From the NCBI GenBank assembly GCA_964493205.1, contig CAZBMJ010000026.1:1-33422 (forward strand): a DNA stretch of 33,422 nt, given 5' to 3'. The notes beneath the pieces were generated by a model that had not been told where the DNA came from, searched no databases, and worked only from the letters and a program-made list of their open reading frames with translations. Below are positions 22,235 to 30,961 of the stretch, piece after piece (the first letter of the stretch is position 1; each line of letters starts with the position of its first letter). The stretch comes from CAZBMJ01 sp964493205. Its GTDB lineage: Bacteria; Myxococcota; UBA727; JABDBI01. The position numbers were made by a program, and so were the translations under genes.

Positions 22235-23071
22235 TTATTCGTTAGATCTAATGATCTCAATTAACCCTTGGGGGTTGTCTGAGTGCAAAAAATGGCCAGC
22301 ATTTTCAAGCTCATACAAGTTTGACCGACCCTCTAAGTATAGCTCAATTTTTTTTATTTCACCATGATCTATTCTTAAACTTTTTTGAGCTTTCACAAAG
22401 TTAATTGTGCATCTTTTGCTCAAATTTTTTGCAGTTTGCCATAGATCAAGTTCGAGGAAGGATTTTAACATCTCTTTGATCTCTTGCAAGTCAAAAATTA
22501 GATAAAAACCATTTTGTCTTGCTTCTAAATTGGTGGTCATCCATAAAGCTAGCGATAATTCTACATTTTTTGCGCATAAGCATTTTATTAAATCATTTTT
22601 ATTTTCTAAGGGGAACTTTATTTCTTGCATTATTTCAATAATTTGCATGACTGTTGGATTATCTTTTATCAAAGGCTGGCTCTCATAAGAACTTAAGGGG
22701 GCATCTAGTAGCCAAATAGACTTAGTTTCTAAGAGTTTATGAGCGCTTAATAATGCTACTTTTGCCCCAAAAGAATGTCCTATAATAGATATTGGTTTTA
22801 CATGTAATTTATGAGAAATTTCAACAATATCCTCGGCGCAGGCCTCTACACTAAATGGTGAGTTGTGTTTTGAACTTTCTCCATGATTTCTTAAATCTAT
22901 TAAAAAGCCATTGGTGTTAGGTATTTCTTTGAGTAGTTTTGAAGCGAAACTTATTAAATTTCGCCCTTTACCCATAATTCCATGAATGAAAAAAAAGCTT
23001 TTTGTAGCTTTTTCATCACCGATTAGTTGATAACTAATTTGGTGCTTATTATTAAGAGTAATTAAGGGCAT
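22235..23071 (-). CDS. Alpha/beta hydrolase (YbfF/ABHD11-like)
   Basis: The 278-residue protein has the alpha/beta hydrolase elements in order: oxyanion loop FFIHGIMGKGRNL (about 27-39), LIDLRNHGESS (57-67), nucleophile elbow IGHSFGAK with Ser100 (97-104), and catalytic His260 in AGHFLHSDNP. The RNHGES motif is typical of the YbfF/ABHD11-like esterases. The usual acid residue is not obvious: the segment before LYLEGRSNLY lacks the normal aspartate pattern, so the triad may be completed from another position. Likely a cytosolic esterase or thioesterase; substrate unknown. The gene follows the DUF4442 hotdog gene, another possible thioesterase, on the same strand, with a candidate small gene between them. 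Confidence 0.85.
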   Translation of the reverse strand: MPLITLNNKHQISYQLIGDEKATKSFFFIHGIMGKGRNLISFASKLLKEIPNTNGFLIDLRNHGESSKHNSPFSVEACAEDIVEISHKLHVKPISIIGHSFGAKVALLSAHKLLETKSIWLLDAPLSSYESQPLIKDNPTVMQIIEIMQEIKFPLENKNDLIKCLCAKNVELSLALWMTTNLEARQNGFYLIFDLQEIKEMLKSFLELDLWQTAKNLSKRCTINFVKAQKSLRIDHGEIKKIELYLEGRSNLYELENAGHFLHSDNPQGLIEIIRSNE

Positions 23072-23085
23072 ATTTTAATTTATTC

Positions 23086-23259
23086 CTATATCAAACCAAG
23101 CTCACGAGCTCTTTTAATAATAGATTTTTCAATATCTAAGATTTTCTTTAACGTTTCTTGATTGGTGGTTTTTTTTTCTAAAATCTCTAAACTATTGTTA
23201 TCTTGATTTTTTTGTTTTTCAAAGGGAATTTTTTTTGATGTAGTCAAAATAAACCTCAT
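23086..23259 (-). CDS. Possible small protein, 57 residues
   Basis: An ATG at 23259 opens a 57-codon frame that ends at the stop at 23088-23086, 14 bp before the hydrolase start. The product is basic and hydrophilic with a helical C-terminal half (NQETLKKILDIEKSIIKRA) and no signal or Cys. AAAG before the ATG is only a weak ribosome site. Position between two same-strand genes and a helix-like, low-stop frame favour a real small gene; AT-rich DNA makes chance possible. No family recognised. Confidence 0.45.
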   Translation of the reverse strand: MRFILTTSKKIPFEKQKNQDNNSLEILEKKTTNQETLKKILDIEKSIIKRARELGLI

Positions 23260-23364
23260 CTTTATTGATCATAACTAGACATTATCTAGTTTTTATTGCT
23301 TTTAGGCTTATTGCAATTTATTTATTAAATACCAATCAAACCAATGTTTAGCGAAGTTTTTAAT

Positions 23365-23820
23365 TTAATTTTCATATTTCCAAGTAGCATAGACTACAGC
23401 TACTTCTTGCTTGCTTTGATCACATAAGCTGGCTTTTAGGGTAATTTCACCAAATTTTTTAATTTCTTCCATGTTTATTTGCGCTTTAGAGCTAATAACC
23501 CCCCGAGCTTTCTTTAAAAAAGTTACTTTTAGTTCTGTAAGTATGGCTCTAGCATGATTATTTAGAGAAAAATGCAAAGCGATTCCCGTGGTAACTTCAC
23601 CTAAATTAGTTAACGCAATTGCATGGATAGAGTTTAAGTGATTTCGTACACATTTTTTGTCATAAAGAAGTACTTCAGCAAAACCTTCTTTAGCTTGCAG
23701 AATATATGGCTTAATAGAGCCCGTATACGGTATTAAATATCCTACCAAATAACTAAATATTGCCTTTCCAAATGGTTTATTTTCTAAAATGTGCCAATAT
23801 TTTTTTAATAGAGCTACCAT
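23365..23820 (-). CDS. DUF4442 hotdog-fold protein
   Basis: The 151-residue protein matches the DUF4442 / PaaI-like hotdog family, putative acyl-CoA thioesterases. Key parts are IPYTGSIKPYILQAKEGFAE (about 30-49), the family-defining VRNHLNSIHAIALTNLGEVT (58-77), which carries the Asn-His and acidic helix residue near the expected catalytic site, LTELKVTFLKKARG (94-107) and a final VVYATWKYE strand. No export signal. The ATG at 23820 directly abuts a TTGACA on the other strand that may serve the divergent rsmH operon. The gene is probably the first of a minus-strand group with the possible small protein and the hydrolase. Confidence 0.82.
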   Translation of the reverse strand: MVALLKKYWHILENKPFGKAIFSYLVGYLIPYTGSIKPYILQAKEGFAEVLLYDKKCVRNHLNSIHAIALTNLGEVTTGIALHFSLNNHARAILTELKVTFLKKARGVISSKAQINMEEIKKFGEITLKASLCDQSKQEVAVVYATWKYEN

Positions 23821-23850
23821 TTGACAATCCTTAATCTAAAATGTTTTTAT
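23821..23850 (+). promoter_or_regulatory. Putative promoter of the rsmH-murB operon
   Basis: TTGACA at 23821-23826 is followed after 18 nt by TTTTAT (23845-23850; 4 of 6 to consensus). It lies in the divergent gap between the DUF4442 gene and rsmH, where the dcw operon must start. The -35 directly abuts the DUF4442 start codon on the other strand. Confidence 0.4.
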
Positions 23851-23907
23851 TGTTTGGTTTATTCAATAGATTTTCTAGAAAATATATTTCTTTAAGTGTG
23901 GTTTAAT

Positions 23908-24795
23908 GTGGTAGAACAATTTTTTCATATATCGGTTATGTACAATGAAGTTATGTCTTTTTTTAAAGATATGGAAAACAAGATTTTAGCCGATGTAACT
24001 GCTGGTAGAGGCGGGCATTTTGCAGGATTAATACAGAGTGTGGGTCCAAAAGGCCTAGTGCTCGGCTTTGATAGAGATGAACGTGCTCATGAAGAAGACG
24101 CGGCTTTAGGTGTTCACCTCAAAAATCCTCAAAATACTAAGCTTTATAAACAAGCATTTTCTAGTATGCCCCTTGTGCTAGCTCAAGAAAACTTAAAACT
24201 TGATGGACTGATTTGTGATTTAGGTGTCTCAAGTCAGCAATTAAACGATCCAATGCGAGGGTTTTCTCTTAAAAACGACGGCCCCATAGATATGCGAATG
24301 GATCAAAGTAGCGGTATTAGTGCTTACGAATGGCTTAAGCAAACTGATGAGAAAACTATTGCTGATACTTTGTATAAATATGCTCAAGAGAAGAAAAGTC
24401 GACAAATAGCTTCTTTAATAAAAAAATCTTGGCCTATTAAAGATTCGACTCTTGCTTTAGCTAATTTGATTACCAAAGCTATTCATCCAAAAAAATATAG
24501 TAAAATTCATCCAGCCACTAGATCTTTTCAAGCCATAAGAATAGCCGTTAATAACGAGATGTCTGAGCTTGAAAGTTTGCTTAAAAACTTGCCTGAAATA
24601 CTTAATCCTAAGGCTATTGCTGTTTTCATATCGTTTCATAGTTTAGAAGATGGTATGATTAAGCGTGCTTTTAAAGAGTTAGCAAAAGATAATTTCAAAA
24701 TACTAACCAAAAAACCACTTTGTCCAACAATGGAAGAAATTTCTGTTAATAAAAGAGCCAGAAGTGCCAAACTAAGAGCCATACAATGTATTTAA
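23908..24795 (+). CDS. rsmH: 16S rRNA m4C1402 methyltransferase RsmH
   Basis: RsmH (MraW) methylates N4 of C1402 in 16S rRNA using SAM. Visible family motifs: HISVMYNEV at the N terminus, SAM-binding DVTAGRGGHFAGL, LDGLICDLGVSSQQL, the MRGFSLKNDGPIDMRMD loop, HPATRSFQAIRIAVNNE, and FISFHSLEDGMIKRAF. I chose the GTG at 23908 (295 residues), which puts the conserved His just after the start, as in relatives. A GTG at 23896 would add four residues, and no option has a good ribosome site. It is the first gene of the dcw cluster; the usual mraZ before it is absent, and murE follows with a 10-bp overlap in place of ftsL and ftsI. Confidence 0.93.
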   Translation: MVEQFFHISVMYNEVMSFFKDMENKILADVTAGRGGHFAGLIQSVGPKGLVLGFDRDERAHEEDAALGVHLKNPQNTKLYKQAFSSMPLVLAQENLKLDGLICDLGVSSQQLNDPMRGFSLKNDGPIDMRMDQSSGISAYEWLKQTDEKTIADTLYKYAQEKKSRQIASLIKKSWPIKDSTLALANLITKAIHPKKYSKIHPATRSFQAIRIAVNNEMSELESLLKNLPEILNPKAIAVFISFHSLEDGMIKRAFKELAKDNFKILTKKPLCPTMEEISVNKRARSAKLRAIQCI

Positions 24796-26222
24796 ATAAA
24801 ATTTTAAGTAGCCATGAGTATTTAAGCTCTTTAGAAAAACCTCATAGTAATCCTTTTATTACTGGCATAAGTGCTGATTCTAACCATATTGAAGAAGGTT
24901 TTATTTTTGTGGCTCTCAAAGGAGCTAGTAAAAATTCTTTGGATGGTCATAATTTTATTCAAGACGCTATTAATAAAAAAGCAGCTCTAATAGTGGCACA
25001 GCAAGGGTTTAGTATAACTACAGAAATCCCTATATTGTATGTAGAAGATACTGCAAAAGCTTTTAGTTTTTTATCTGAAGCTTTTTATGATTGGCCATCC
25101 AAAAAATTATCTGTCATAGGTATTACTGGTACCAACGGGAAAACTTCTACATCTTTTATGCTGTATGAAATTCTTAAGAAAGCTGGCAAAAACCCAAAAA
25201 TAATGGGTAGTTTAGGTATGGGTGATATTAATAATTTAACGCCATTAACTCACACCACGATGCCTGCTGCATTTATTAGTGAACAGCTAAGTAATTTTTA
25301 TAAAAATGGCGTAGATTTTGTGATTATGGAAGTCTCTTCCCATGCTTTAAGCCTAAAAAGAGTGGAAGCTATAAATTTTTCTTTAGTAGCCTTAACTAAT
25401 ATTACTCAAGACCATTTAGATTTTCACGGGGATATGCAGGCGTATAAAAATGCTAAAAAAAGGCTTTTTACCCAAATAGCCCAAAATGCTATAAAAATTC
25501 TTCCTTGTGATAATCCATTAGCCCTAGATAGCCATAAGTTTTATTCTTATGCGCCTATTTTGCCCATAGTAAATAAAAATAATCAAACTTGTTTTTCTGT
25601 AAAAATTAAAGAAGAATTATTGGTTATAAATTTAAATTTAACTGGTATTTTTCAGGCTTATAATGCTGCCTTAGCTGCCAGTATGGCTTTTTATTTGGGT
25701 ATAAATAAAACAGATATAATAATGGGCTTAAGCCACGTGACTAACATAAGCGGCCGCTTTCAAATTGTTAAAGAAGCTTATGAAAAAAACTTTATGGTAG
25801 TGGTTGACTTTGCTCATACACCTGATGCTTTAATTAATTTATTAAAATCTGCTCGATTATTAAAACCTAAAAAGATTATTTTAGTGTTTGGCTGTGGTGG
25901 AAATCGAGATCAAACAAAAAGAAAAATTATGGGTGAAATAGCTAATCATAACGCAGATATTATTATAGTTACCGATGATAATCCTAGATTTGAAGAGCCC
26001 CATAGTATAAGACAAGAAATATTAAATGGCATAACTGATAATAAACAAGTTTTTGAAATTGCAGATCGAGAAGAAGCTATTAAAAAAGCAATTCTTATGG
26101 CTCAGCCTGGATATTTGGTGCTACTAGCAGGTAAAGGCCACGAACATTATCAAATTTATGGTGAAGAAAAGTCTTACTTTAATGATTATGAAAAAGTAAT
26201 AGAGATTATAGGCAATTTATGA
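24786..26222 (+). CDS. murE: MurE, UDP-MurNAc-tripeptide synthetase (meso-DAP)
   Basis: The 478-residue cytosolic ligase adds the third amino acid to UDP-MurNAc-L-Ala-D-Glu. The P-loop GTNGKTS is at 115-121, the lysine expected to be carbamylated is Lys224 in HGDMQAYKNAKKRL, and the amino-acid selectivity motif is DNPR at 398-401, which in this family specifies meso-diaminopimelate rather than lysine. Other conserved parts are MEVSSHALSL (181-190), the ALTNITQDHLDFHGD stretch and FAHTPDAL. Length is normal. The gene overlaps rsmH by 10 bp and murF by 4 bp (ATGA), so translation is coupled. The division genes ftsL and ftsI, usually placed before murE, are missing. Confidence 0.96.
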   Translation: MYLNKILSSHEYLSSLEKPHSNPFITGISADSNHIEEGFIFVALKGASKNSLDGHNFIQDAINKKAALIVAQQGFSITTEIPILYVEDTAKAFSFLSEAFYDWPSKKLSVIGITGTNGKTSTSFMLYEILKKAGKNPKIMGSLGMGDINNLTPLTHTTMPAAFISEQLSNFYKNGVDFVIMEVSSHALSLKRVEAINFSLVALTNITQDHLDFHGDMQAYKNAKKRLFTQIAQNAIKILPCDNPLALDSHKFYSYAPILPIVNKNNQTCFSVKIKEELLVINLNLTGIFQAYNAALAASMAFYLGINKTDIIMGLSHVTNISGRFQIVKEAYEKNFMVVVDFAHTPDALINLLKSARLLKPKKIILVFGCGGNRDQTKRKIMGEIANHNADIIIVTDDNPRFEEPHSIRQEILNGITDNKQVFEIADREEAIKKAILMAQPGYLVLLAGKGHEHYQIYGEEKSYFNDYEKVIEIIGNL

Positions 26223-27550
26223 GTATACGATTTATTAGCAAAAAAATATTTGATCAAGTTTTTTTAATAAATACAAACTATGGCGAAACTATTAAGCTTA
26301 GTTATGATTCGAGAACTGATGTAGTAAATAGTATTTTTTTTGCTTTTGAGGGAGAAAATTTTGATGGCCATGATTTTATAAAACAAGTATTAGATAAAGG
26401 CTGTTTACTCGTGGTTGCGAGTAAATCTAAGCAAAATCTATTAAAAAATATTACTACAGAAAAAATTTTATTTGTGAATAATCCTTTGGATTTTTATTCA
26501 AGATTAGCAAAAGCTCATTTAGCTCAATTTAGTATCCCTAAAATAGCTATTACGGGCTCAAACGGCAAAACTACCACAAAAGAAATGCTTTATGCGGCCT
26601 TGGTGGCTATTTTATCTAAAGATGCAGTTTATAAAAATGCTGGTAATCACAATAATCATATAGGTGTCCCTATTAGCGCTTTAGAGGTTAATAAACATCA
26701 TCAAGTAGCCATTTTCGAGATGGGGATGAATCATGAGGGTGAAATAACTAATTTATGCAATATAGTTATGCCTACTTATGGTTTGATTACTAATATAGGG
26801 GTGGCTCACGAAGGTAACTTTAAACTTGGGCAAGATGGAATACAAATGGCTAAGGGTGAGCTTTTTGCTCATTTAGAAAAAAATTTAGGTCATGCTATTA
26901 TTAATTTAGATGACGAAAGAATAATTAAAGAAGCTCATAAAAGAAAATTTTTGCAACAGACTACTTACTCTATTTTGGAAAATAATATTGCTGAGCTTAC
27001 TAACATACCATTACCTGGTAAACATCATAGACATAATGCACTAGCTGCTTTGGCTGTGATAAAAGCCTTAGGAATGCCCTTAAAGCAAGCAAGCTTAGGT
27101 ATTAAAAATATGAGCCCAATTAAGGGCCGCATGCATATTATAAAACATAAAAATATTACACTAATCGATGATGCTTATAATGCTAATCCTGATTCTTTTA
27201 AAGCAGGGCTGCAAGCAAGTTTGTCTTTTGAGGCTAATCGTAGAATTGGTGTGATTGGTTCAATGGCAGAATTAGGTAATAAATCAGAATATTATCATCA
27301 AGAATTAGGCAAAATTTTGCCCAATTATTTTGATTATCTTTTTCTATGTGGTGAAATGGCGCAAGTGGTAGCTCAATGGGCCATAAATAATGGCATGAGT
27401 GAGGAGAAAGTAATAATAAAAAAAACTAGTCAAGATTTAATTGACCCCTTAAAAGATTTTATTAGACAAGAAGACTTATTGTTTATTAAAGGCTCTAATT
27501 CTAATAATATGTATATTATTGTTGAAAATATTTTTAAAGAAAAACTTTAG
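26219..27550 (+). CDS. murF: MurF, UDP-MurNAc-pentapeptide synthetase
   Basis: The 443-residue cytosolic ligase adds D-Ala-D-Ala to the UDP-MurNAc-tripeptide. Diagnostic parts are LSYDSRTDVVNSIFFAFEG near the N terminus (28-46), P-loop GSNGKTT at 113-119, NAGNHNNHIGVP (about 141-152), FEMGMNHEGEI, the central NIGVAHEGNF, and the DDAYNANPDSFKAGL motif (about 317-331), a strong MurF marker. It has all three Mur-ligase domains and normal length. It follows murE with a 4-bp overlap and precedes mraY by 9 bp. D-Ala-D-Ala ligase (ddl) is needed to supply the dipeptide and is not in the window. Confidence 0.96.
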   Translation: MSIRFISKKIFDQVFLINTNYGETIKLSYDSRTDVVNSIFFAFEGENFDGHDFIKQVLDKGCLLVVASKSKQNLLKNITTEKILFVNNPLDFYSRLAKAHLAQFSIPKIAITGSNGKTTTKEMLYAALVAILSKDAVYKNAGNHNNHIGVPISALEVNKHHQVAIFEMGMNHEGEITNLCNIVMPTYGLITNIGVAHEGNFKLGQDGIQMAKGELFAHLEKNLGHAIINLDDERIIKEAHKRKFLQQTTYSILENNIAELTNIPLPGKHHRHNALAALAVIKALGMPLKQASLGIKNMSPIKGRMHIIKHKNITLIDDAYNANPDSFKAGLQASLSFEANRRIGVIGSMAELGNKSEYYHQELGKILPNYFDYLFLCGEMAQVVAQWAINNGMSEEKVIIKKTSQDLIDPLKDFIRQEDLLFIKGSNSNNMYIIVENIFKEKL

Positions 27551-27559
27551 GATTTTAGA

Positions 27560-28669
27560 ATGCTCTATTATTTTTTATACCCTTTTTCTCACTCTATTCA
27601 TATTTTTAATGTATTACGCTATCCTTCGTTTCGTATTGGAATGGCAGCCCTTACTGCTGGCCTCATAACACTTATTTTTTATCCATTATTTATTAAAAAA
27701 CTTACCCAGCTAAGCTTTGGTCAGTCCGTTAGAGAGGATGGTCCCAAAAGCCATATACTCAGTAAAACAGGTACGCCAACAATGGGTGGTGGCTTAGTTA
27801 TTTTGGCAGTATTTTTATCTTGTATGCTATGGGGAGATTTAAGCTACAAAGGCCTATGGCTTATGCTTTTTGTTTGCGTTGGTTATGGGGCTATTGGTTT
27901 AATAGACGATTTGAAAAAAATTTTTTACAAAAATAGCAAAGGTATATCAGCAAAGACAAAAATGTTTTGGCAAGTTTTATTGGGCTTAATAGCGTTAATA
28001 ATTTATAGTCTAGATTCTTCAAGCTTATCTTTTAGTTCTAATATCGCTATACCTTTTGTTTCCATTGATAAATTTTATTTTTCACTGCCTGTTTGGCTTT
28101 ATATTGCTTTTGCTTTATTTATTATAGTTGGCACTTCTAACGCCGTTAATCTAACTGATGGGCTTGATGGTCTTGCTATTATGCCCATTATTACTTCTTC
28201 AATGGTTTTTTTAATATTGGCCTATGTGGCAGGATCCAGCATAGGTGATTTAAATATTGCCGATTATTTAAAAATACCTAAAGTTTTACATGCTTATGAA
28301 TTATCAGTTTTTTGTGCAGCACTTGCTGGAGCTGGAGTAGGTTTTTTATGGTACAATACTTATCCTGCAGCTATTTTTATGGGCGATGTTGGCTCGTTAT
28401 CTTTTGGTGCATCTTTGGGAATGTTGGCTATTTTAACTAAAAACGAACTGATTTCTGCTTTACTTCATGGTGTATTTTTAATAGAAACCATATCTGTTTT
28501 ATTGCAAGTAATATCTTTTAAATTAACTAAAAAACGCATTTTTAAAATGGCGCCTATACATCATCATTTTGAACTTTTAGGCTTAGCTGAACCTAAAGTT
28601 ATTGTACGATTTTGGATTGTAGCAGCACTTTTGGGCTTATTAACTCTTTTGTCATTGAAGGTTCGCTAA
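27560..28669 (+). CDS. mraY: MraY, phospho-MurNAc-pentapeptide translocase
   Basis: The 369-residue inner-membrane enzyme transfers phospho-MurNAc-pentapeptide to undecaprenyl phosphate, making lipid I. It has about ten membrane helices. Conserved cytoplasmic motifs: GPKSHILSKTGTPTMGG (about 61-77), IGLIDDLKKIFYKNSKG with the paired Asp (112-128), NAVNLTDGLDGLA (about 195-207), YPAAIFMGDVGSLSFG with Asp (269-284), and the metal-binding PIHHHFELLG (about 333-342). All expected active-site aspartates are present. The ATG has AGGATTTTAGA upstream. Only 1 bp separates it from murD. Confidence 0.97.
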   Translation: MLYYFLYPFSHSIHIFNVLRYPSFRIGMAALTAGLITLIFYPLFIKKLTQLSFGQSVREDGPKSHILSKTGTPTMGGGLVILAVFLSCMLWGDLSYKGLWLMLFVCVGYGAIGLIDDLKKIFYKNSKGISAKTKMFWQVLLGLIALIIYSLDSSSLSFSSNIAIPFVSIDKFYFSLPVWLYIAFALFIIVGTSNAVNLTDGLDGLAIMPIITSSMVFLILAYVAGSSIGDLNIADYLKIPKVLHAYELSVFCAALAGAGVGFLWYNTYPAAIFMGDVGSLSFGASLGMLAILTKNELISALLHGVFLIETISVLLQVISFKLTKKRIFKMAPIHHHFELLGLAEPKVIVRFWIVAALLGLLTLLSLKVR

Positions 28670-28670
28670 T

Positions 28671-29909
28671 ATGTCAAAAGCCTTAGTTATCGGTGCGGGT
28701 ATTTCTGGTGTGTATGCAGCCAAGCTTTTGTTAAAAAATAACACAGAAGTAGTGTTATACGATGATAAACCTATTAATTTATTGCCTCATGTTTTATCTG
28801 CTAATCTGGACTCTTGTTTATTAAAAACTTATTTTAATGCCAATTTTTTATTAGATAAAAGCTTTGACTTGGTAATAATTTCGCCAGGAGTTCCTAAAGA
28901 GCATTATTTAGTTAAAAAAGCTTTAGAATTAAATATTAAAATAGTTTCTGAAATAGATTTTGCGAGTAGCTTTTTAAAAAATAATCTTGTTATTGGAGTA
29001 ACAGGAACCAACGGCAAATCTACTACTACGAGCATGATTGCTGATATTTTTAAAGAAGCTAGTTTTGAAGTGTTTGCTGGAGGCAATTTAGGAATTCCTT
29101 TAAGCAAGTTTGTTTTGGAACAAAATAATCCCACTACAATAATCATATTGGAGCTTTCAAGTTTTCAGTTAGAAAGCACTTTTGATATTAAGCTTGATGC
29201 AGCTATTTTTTTGAATTTAAGCTGTAATCACATAGATCGTCACTTTGACATGGAAAACTATTTTTTAGCTAAAGCAAAAATATTAAGCTTATTAAAACCA
29301 ACTGGTGTATTATTTGCCAATGAATTACTAAAACCTTATTTTAAAAATCTAGAAAACCAACAAATAAAATGGTTTAGAACTTCGGGCAAGCCTAATGAAC
29401 AAAATGCTTTCGTAGCATCTTTATTGACTCATAATTTTGGTATTACAGAGAATATTATAACAAAAGCTTTAAAAAACTTTAAGGCTTTGCCACATAGAAA
29501 TGAGTATATTGGTGAAAAAAATGGGCTGATTTTTATCAATGATTCCAAAGCAACTACGGTGGAAGCCGCTAAGCAAGCCTTAGCTTTAAGCGATAAAAAA
29601 ATTCATTTATTGCTTGGTGGCGTTGATAAACAAGAAGATTTTGCTCAAATTTCTAGTAAATATTTTAATAATATTATTGCTTATTATATTTTTGGAAAAA
29701 GTAAAAATAAGATAGCTAATGATTTATTGGGTGAAAATATTTATATAGTAAATAATCTGGAACAAGCTTTTGAAAAAGCTGTATCAAATGCTCTAAGTGA
29801 TGAAGTGATTTTACTAAGTCCCGCCTGTGCAAGTTATGATCAATATGATAATTTTGAGCAGCGTGGGGAGCATTTTAGAGCTCTTACAAGGATATTTTTA
29901 TGCATGTAG
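28671..29909 (+). CDS. murD: MurD, UDP-MurNAc-L-alanine:D-glutamate ligase
   Basis: The 412-residue cytosolic ligase adds D-glutamate to UDP-MurNAc-L-Ala. The N-terminal Rossmann segment ALVIGAGISGVYAAKLL (4-20) replaces the domain found in MurE/F. The P-loop GTNGKST is at 112-118, ELSSFQLES (about 161-169) and LNLSCNHIDRHFDMENY (182-198) give the usual metal and substrate contacts, and FINDSKATTVEA (about 287-298) and SPACASYDQYDNFEQRGEHF are typical MurD C-terminal motifs. It overlaps murG by 10 bp. In most dcw clusters ftsW lies between murD and murG; here the direct overlap leaves no room for it. Confidence 0.96.
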   Translation: MSKALVIGAGISGVYAAKLLLKNNTEVVLYDDKPINLLPHVLSANLDSCLLKTYFNANFLLDKSFDLVIISPGVPKEHYLVKKALELNIKIVSEIDFASSFLKNNLVIGVTGTNGKSTTTSMIADIFKEASFEVFAGGNLGIPLSKFVLEQNNPTTIIILELSSFQLESTFDIKLDAAIFLNLSCNHIDRHFDMENYFLAKAKILSLLKPTGVLFANELLKPYFKNLENQQIKWFRTSGKPNEQNAFVASLLTHNFGITENIITKALKNFKALPHRNEYIGEKNGLIFINDSKATTVEAAKQALALSDKKIHLLLGGVDKQEDFAQISSKYFNNIIAYYIFGKSKNKIANDLLGENIYIVNNLEQAFEKAVSNALSDEVILLSPACASYDQYDNFEQRGEHFRALTRIFLCM

Positions 29910-30955
29910 TAGTAACGGGTGGTGGAACAGGTGGGCATATATTTCCTGCTTTAGAAATTGCCAAAGAGTTTCAAAATCAAAATATAAAAGTAACATTTGT
30001 AGGTAATAAAAATTCTTTAGAACAAACTATGGCTAAGTCTCATAATTTAGACTTTTTTGGCTTAAGCACCTTAAGTTTTGTAGGGAAATCTTTATTTGGC
30101 AAATTTAAGGCGTTATTTTACTTAAAAATAGCTGTAATTAGGTCTATATATTTTATATTAAAAAATGACATTAAAATTATTGTTGGAGTAGGTGGCTACG
30201 TTTCTTTTCCTATGATTATTGCTGGCTTTTTATGCCGTAAAAAATGTTTTATTTGTGAACAAAATGTTTCCCCTGGTCTTGCCAATAAAGTGCTTAGTAA
30301 GTTGGTATCGCGTATATTTATAAGTTTTATGGCCAGCAAAAAATATTTTACAAATAAAAATACGGTATTTGTGGGAAATCCAGTGCGCGAAAGTTTTTTT
30401 GGTATAAAAAAAGAGTTTTTAAACCAAGATATTTCTATTTTGGTAACTGGCGGAAGCCTTGGAGCTAAAATCTTTAACGAAGAAATACCAAAGGCAATAA
30501 ATATAGTTAAAAAAGATATGCCTTTATTGTCTATTAGTATAACTCATCAAACAGGTAAAAGTAATAATATAACTAAGAGTTTGTATGATAAATATAATAT
30601 AAAATCTGAAGTAGTTGAGTTTATTAGTAATATGTCTGCTGAATTTGCTCAACATGATTTAATAATTTCCCGCGCTGGAGCAACGGTTTGTGCGGAAATT
30701 TGCGCAGCTGGCATGCCTGCTATTTTGGTGCCTTATAAATATGCTAATGCTCACCAAAAAGATAATGCTAAAAGTTTAGTAGAAGAAAATGCTGCTCTTA
30801 TGCTTGAAGAAGGTCCTGAATTTCATAATTCACTTGCTTTAATGATTATAAATCTTTACAAAGAGCCTGCTCAATTAAAAGAAATATCATTAAATGCTAA
30901 AAAGTTAGCCATGCCAAAAGCTGCGCTGGCCATTGTAACAAATATTTTATCTTAG
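29900..30955 (+). CDS. murG: MurG, lipid II synthase
   Basis: The 351-residue GT28-type glycosyltransferase adds GlcNAc to lipid I at the cytoplasmic face of the inner membrane. The first glycine loop GGGTGGH is at 7-13, the second glycine-rich motif GVGGYVSFPMI at about 96-106, VGNPVRESFF near 158-167, and the third loop TGGSLGAKIFNE at about 184-195. The UDP-GlcNAc site RAGATVCAEICAAGMPAILVPY lies at about 257-278, with the expected Glu, followed by HQKDNAKSL. Length is normal. It starts inside the murD end and is followed after 6 bp by murC. Confidence 0.96.
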   Translation: MHVVVTGGGTGGHIFPALEIAKEFQNQNIKVTFVGNKNSLEQTMAKSHNLDFFGLSTLSFVGKSLFGKFKALFYLKIAVIRSIYFILKNDIKIIVGVGGYVSFPMIIAGFLCRKKCFICEQNVSPGLANKVLSKLVSRIFISFMASKKYFTNKNTVFVGNPVRESFFGIKKEFLNQDISILVTGGSLGAKIFNEEIPKAINIVKKDMPLLSISITHQTGKSNNITKSLYDKYNIKSEVVEFISNMSAEFAQHDLIISRAGATVCAEICAAGMPAILVPYKYANAHQKDNAKSLVEENAALMLEEGPEFHNSLALMIINLYKEPAQLKEISLNAKKLAMPKAALAIVTNILS

Positions 30956-30961
30956 GTTTTT

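Noticed and set aside
23273..23291. AACTAG/CTAGTT hairpin between the DUF4442 gene and the small candidate gene
   Set aside because: The T-run follows on the plus strand, where no gene ends; on the minus strand there is no T-run.
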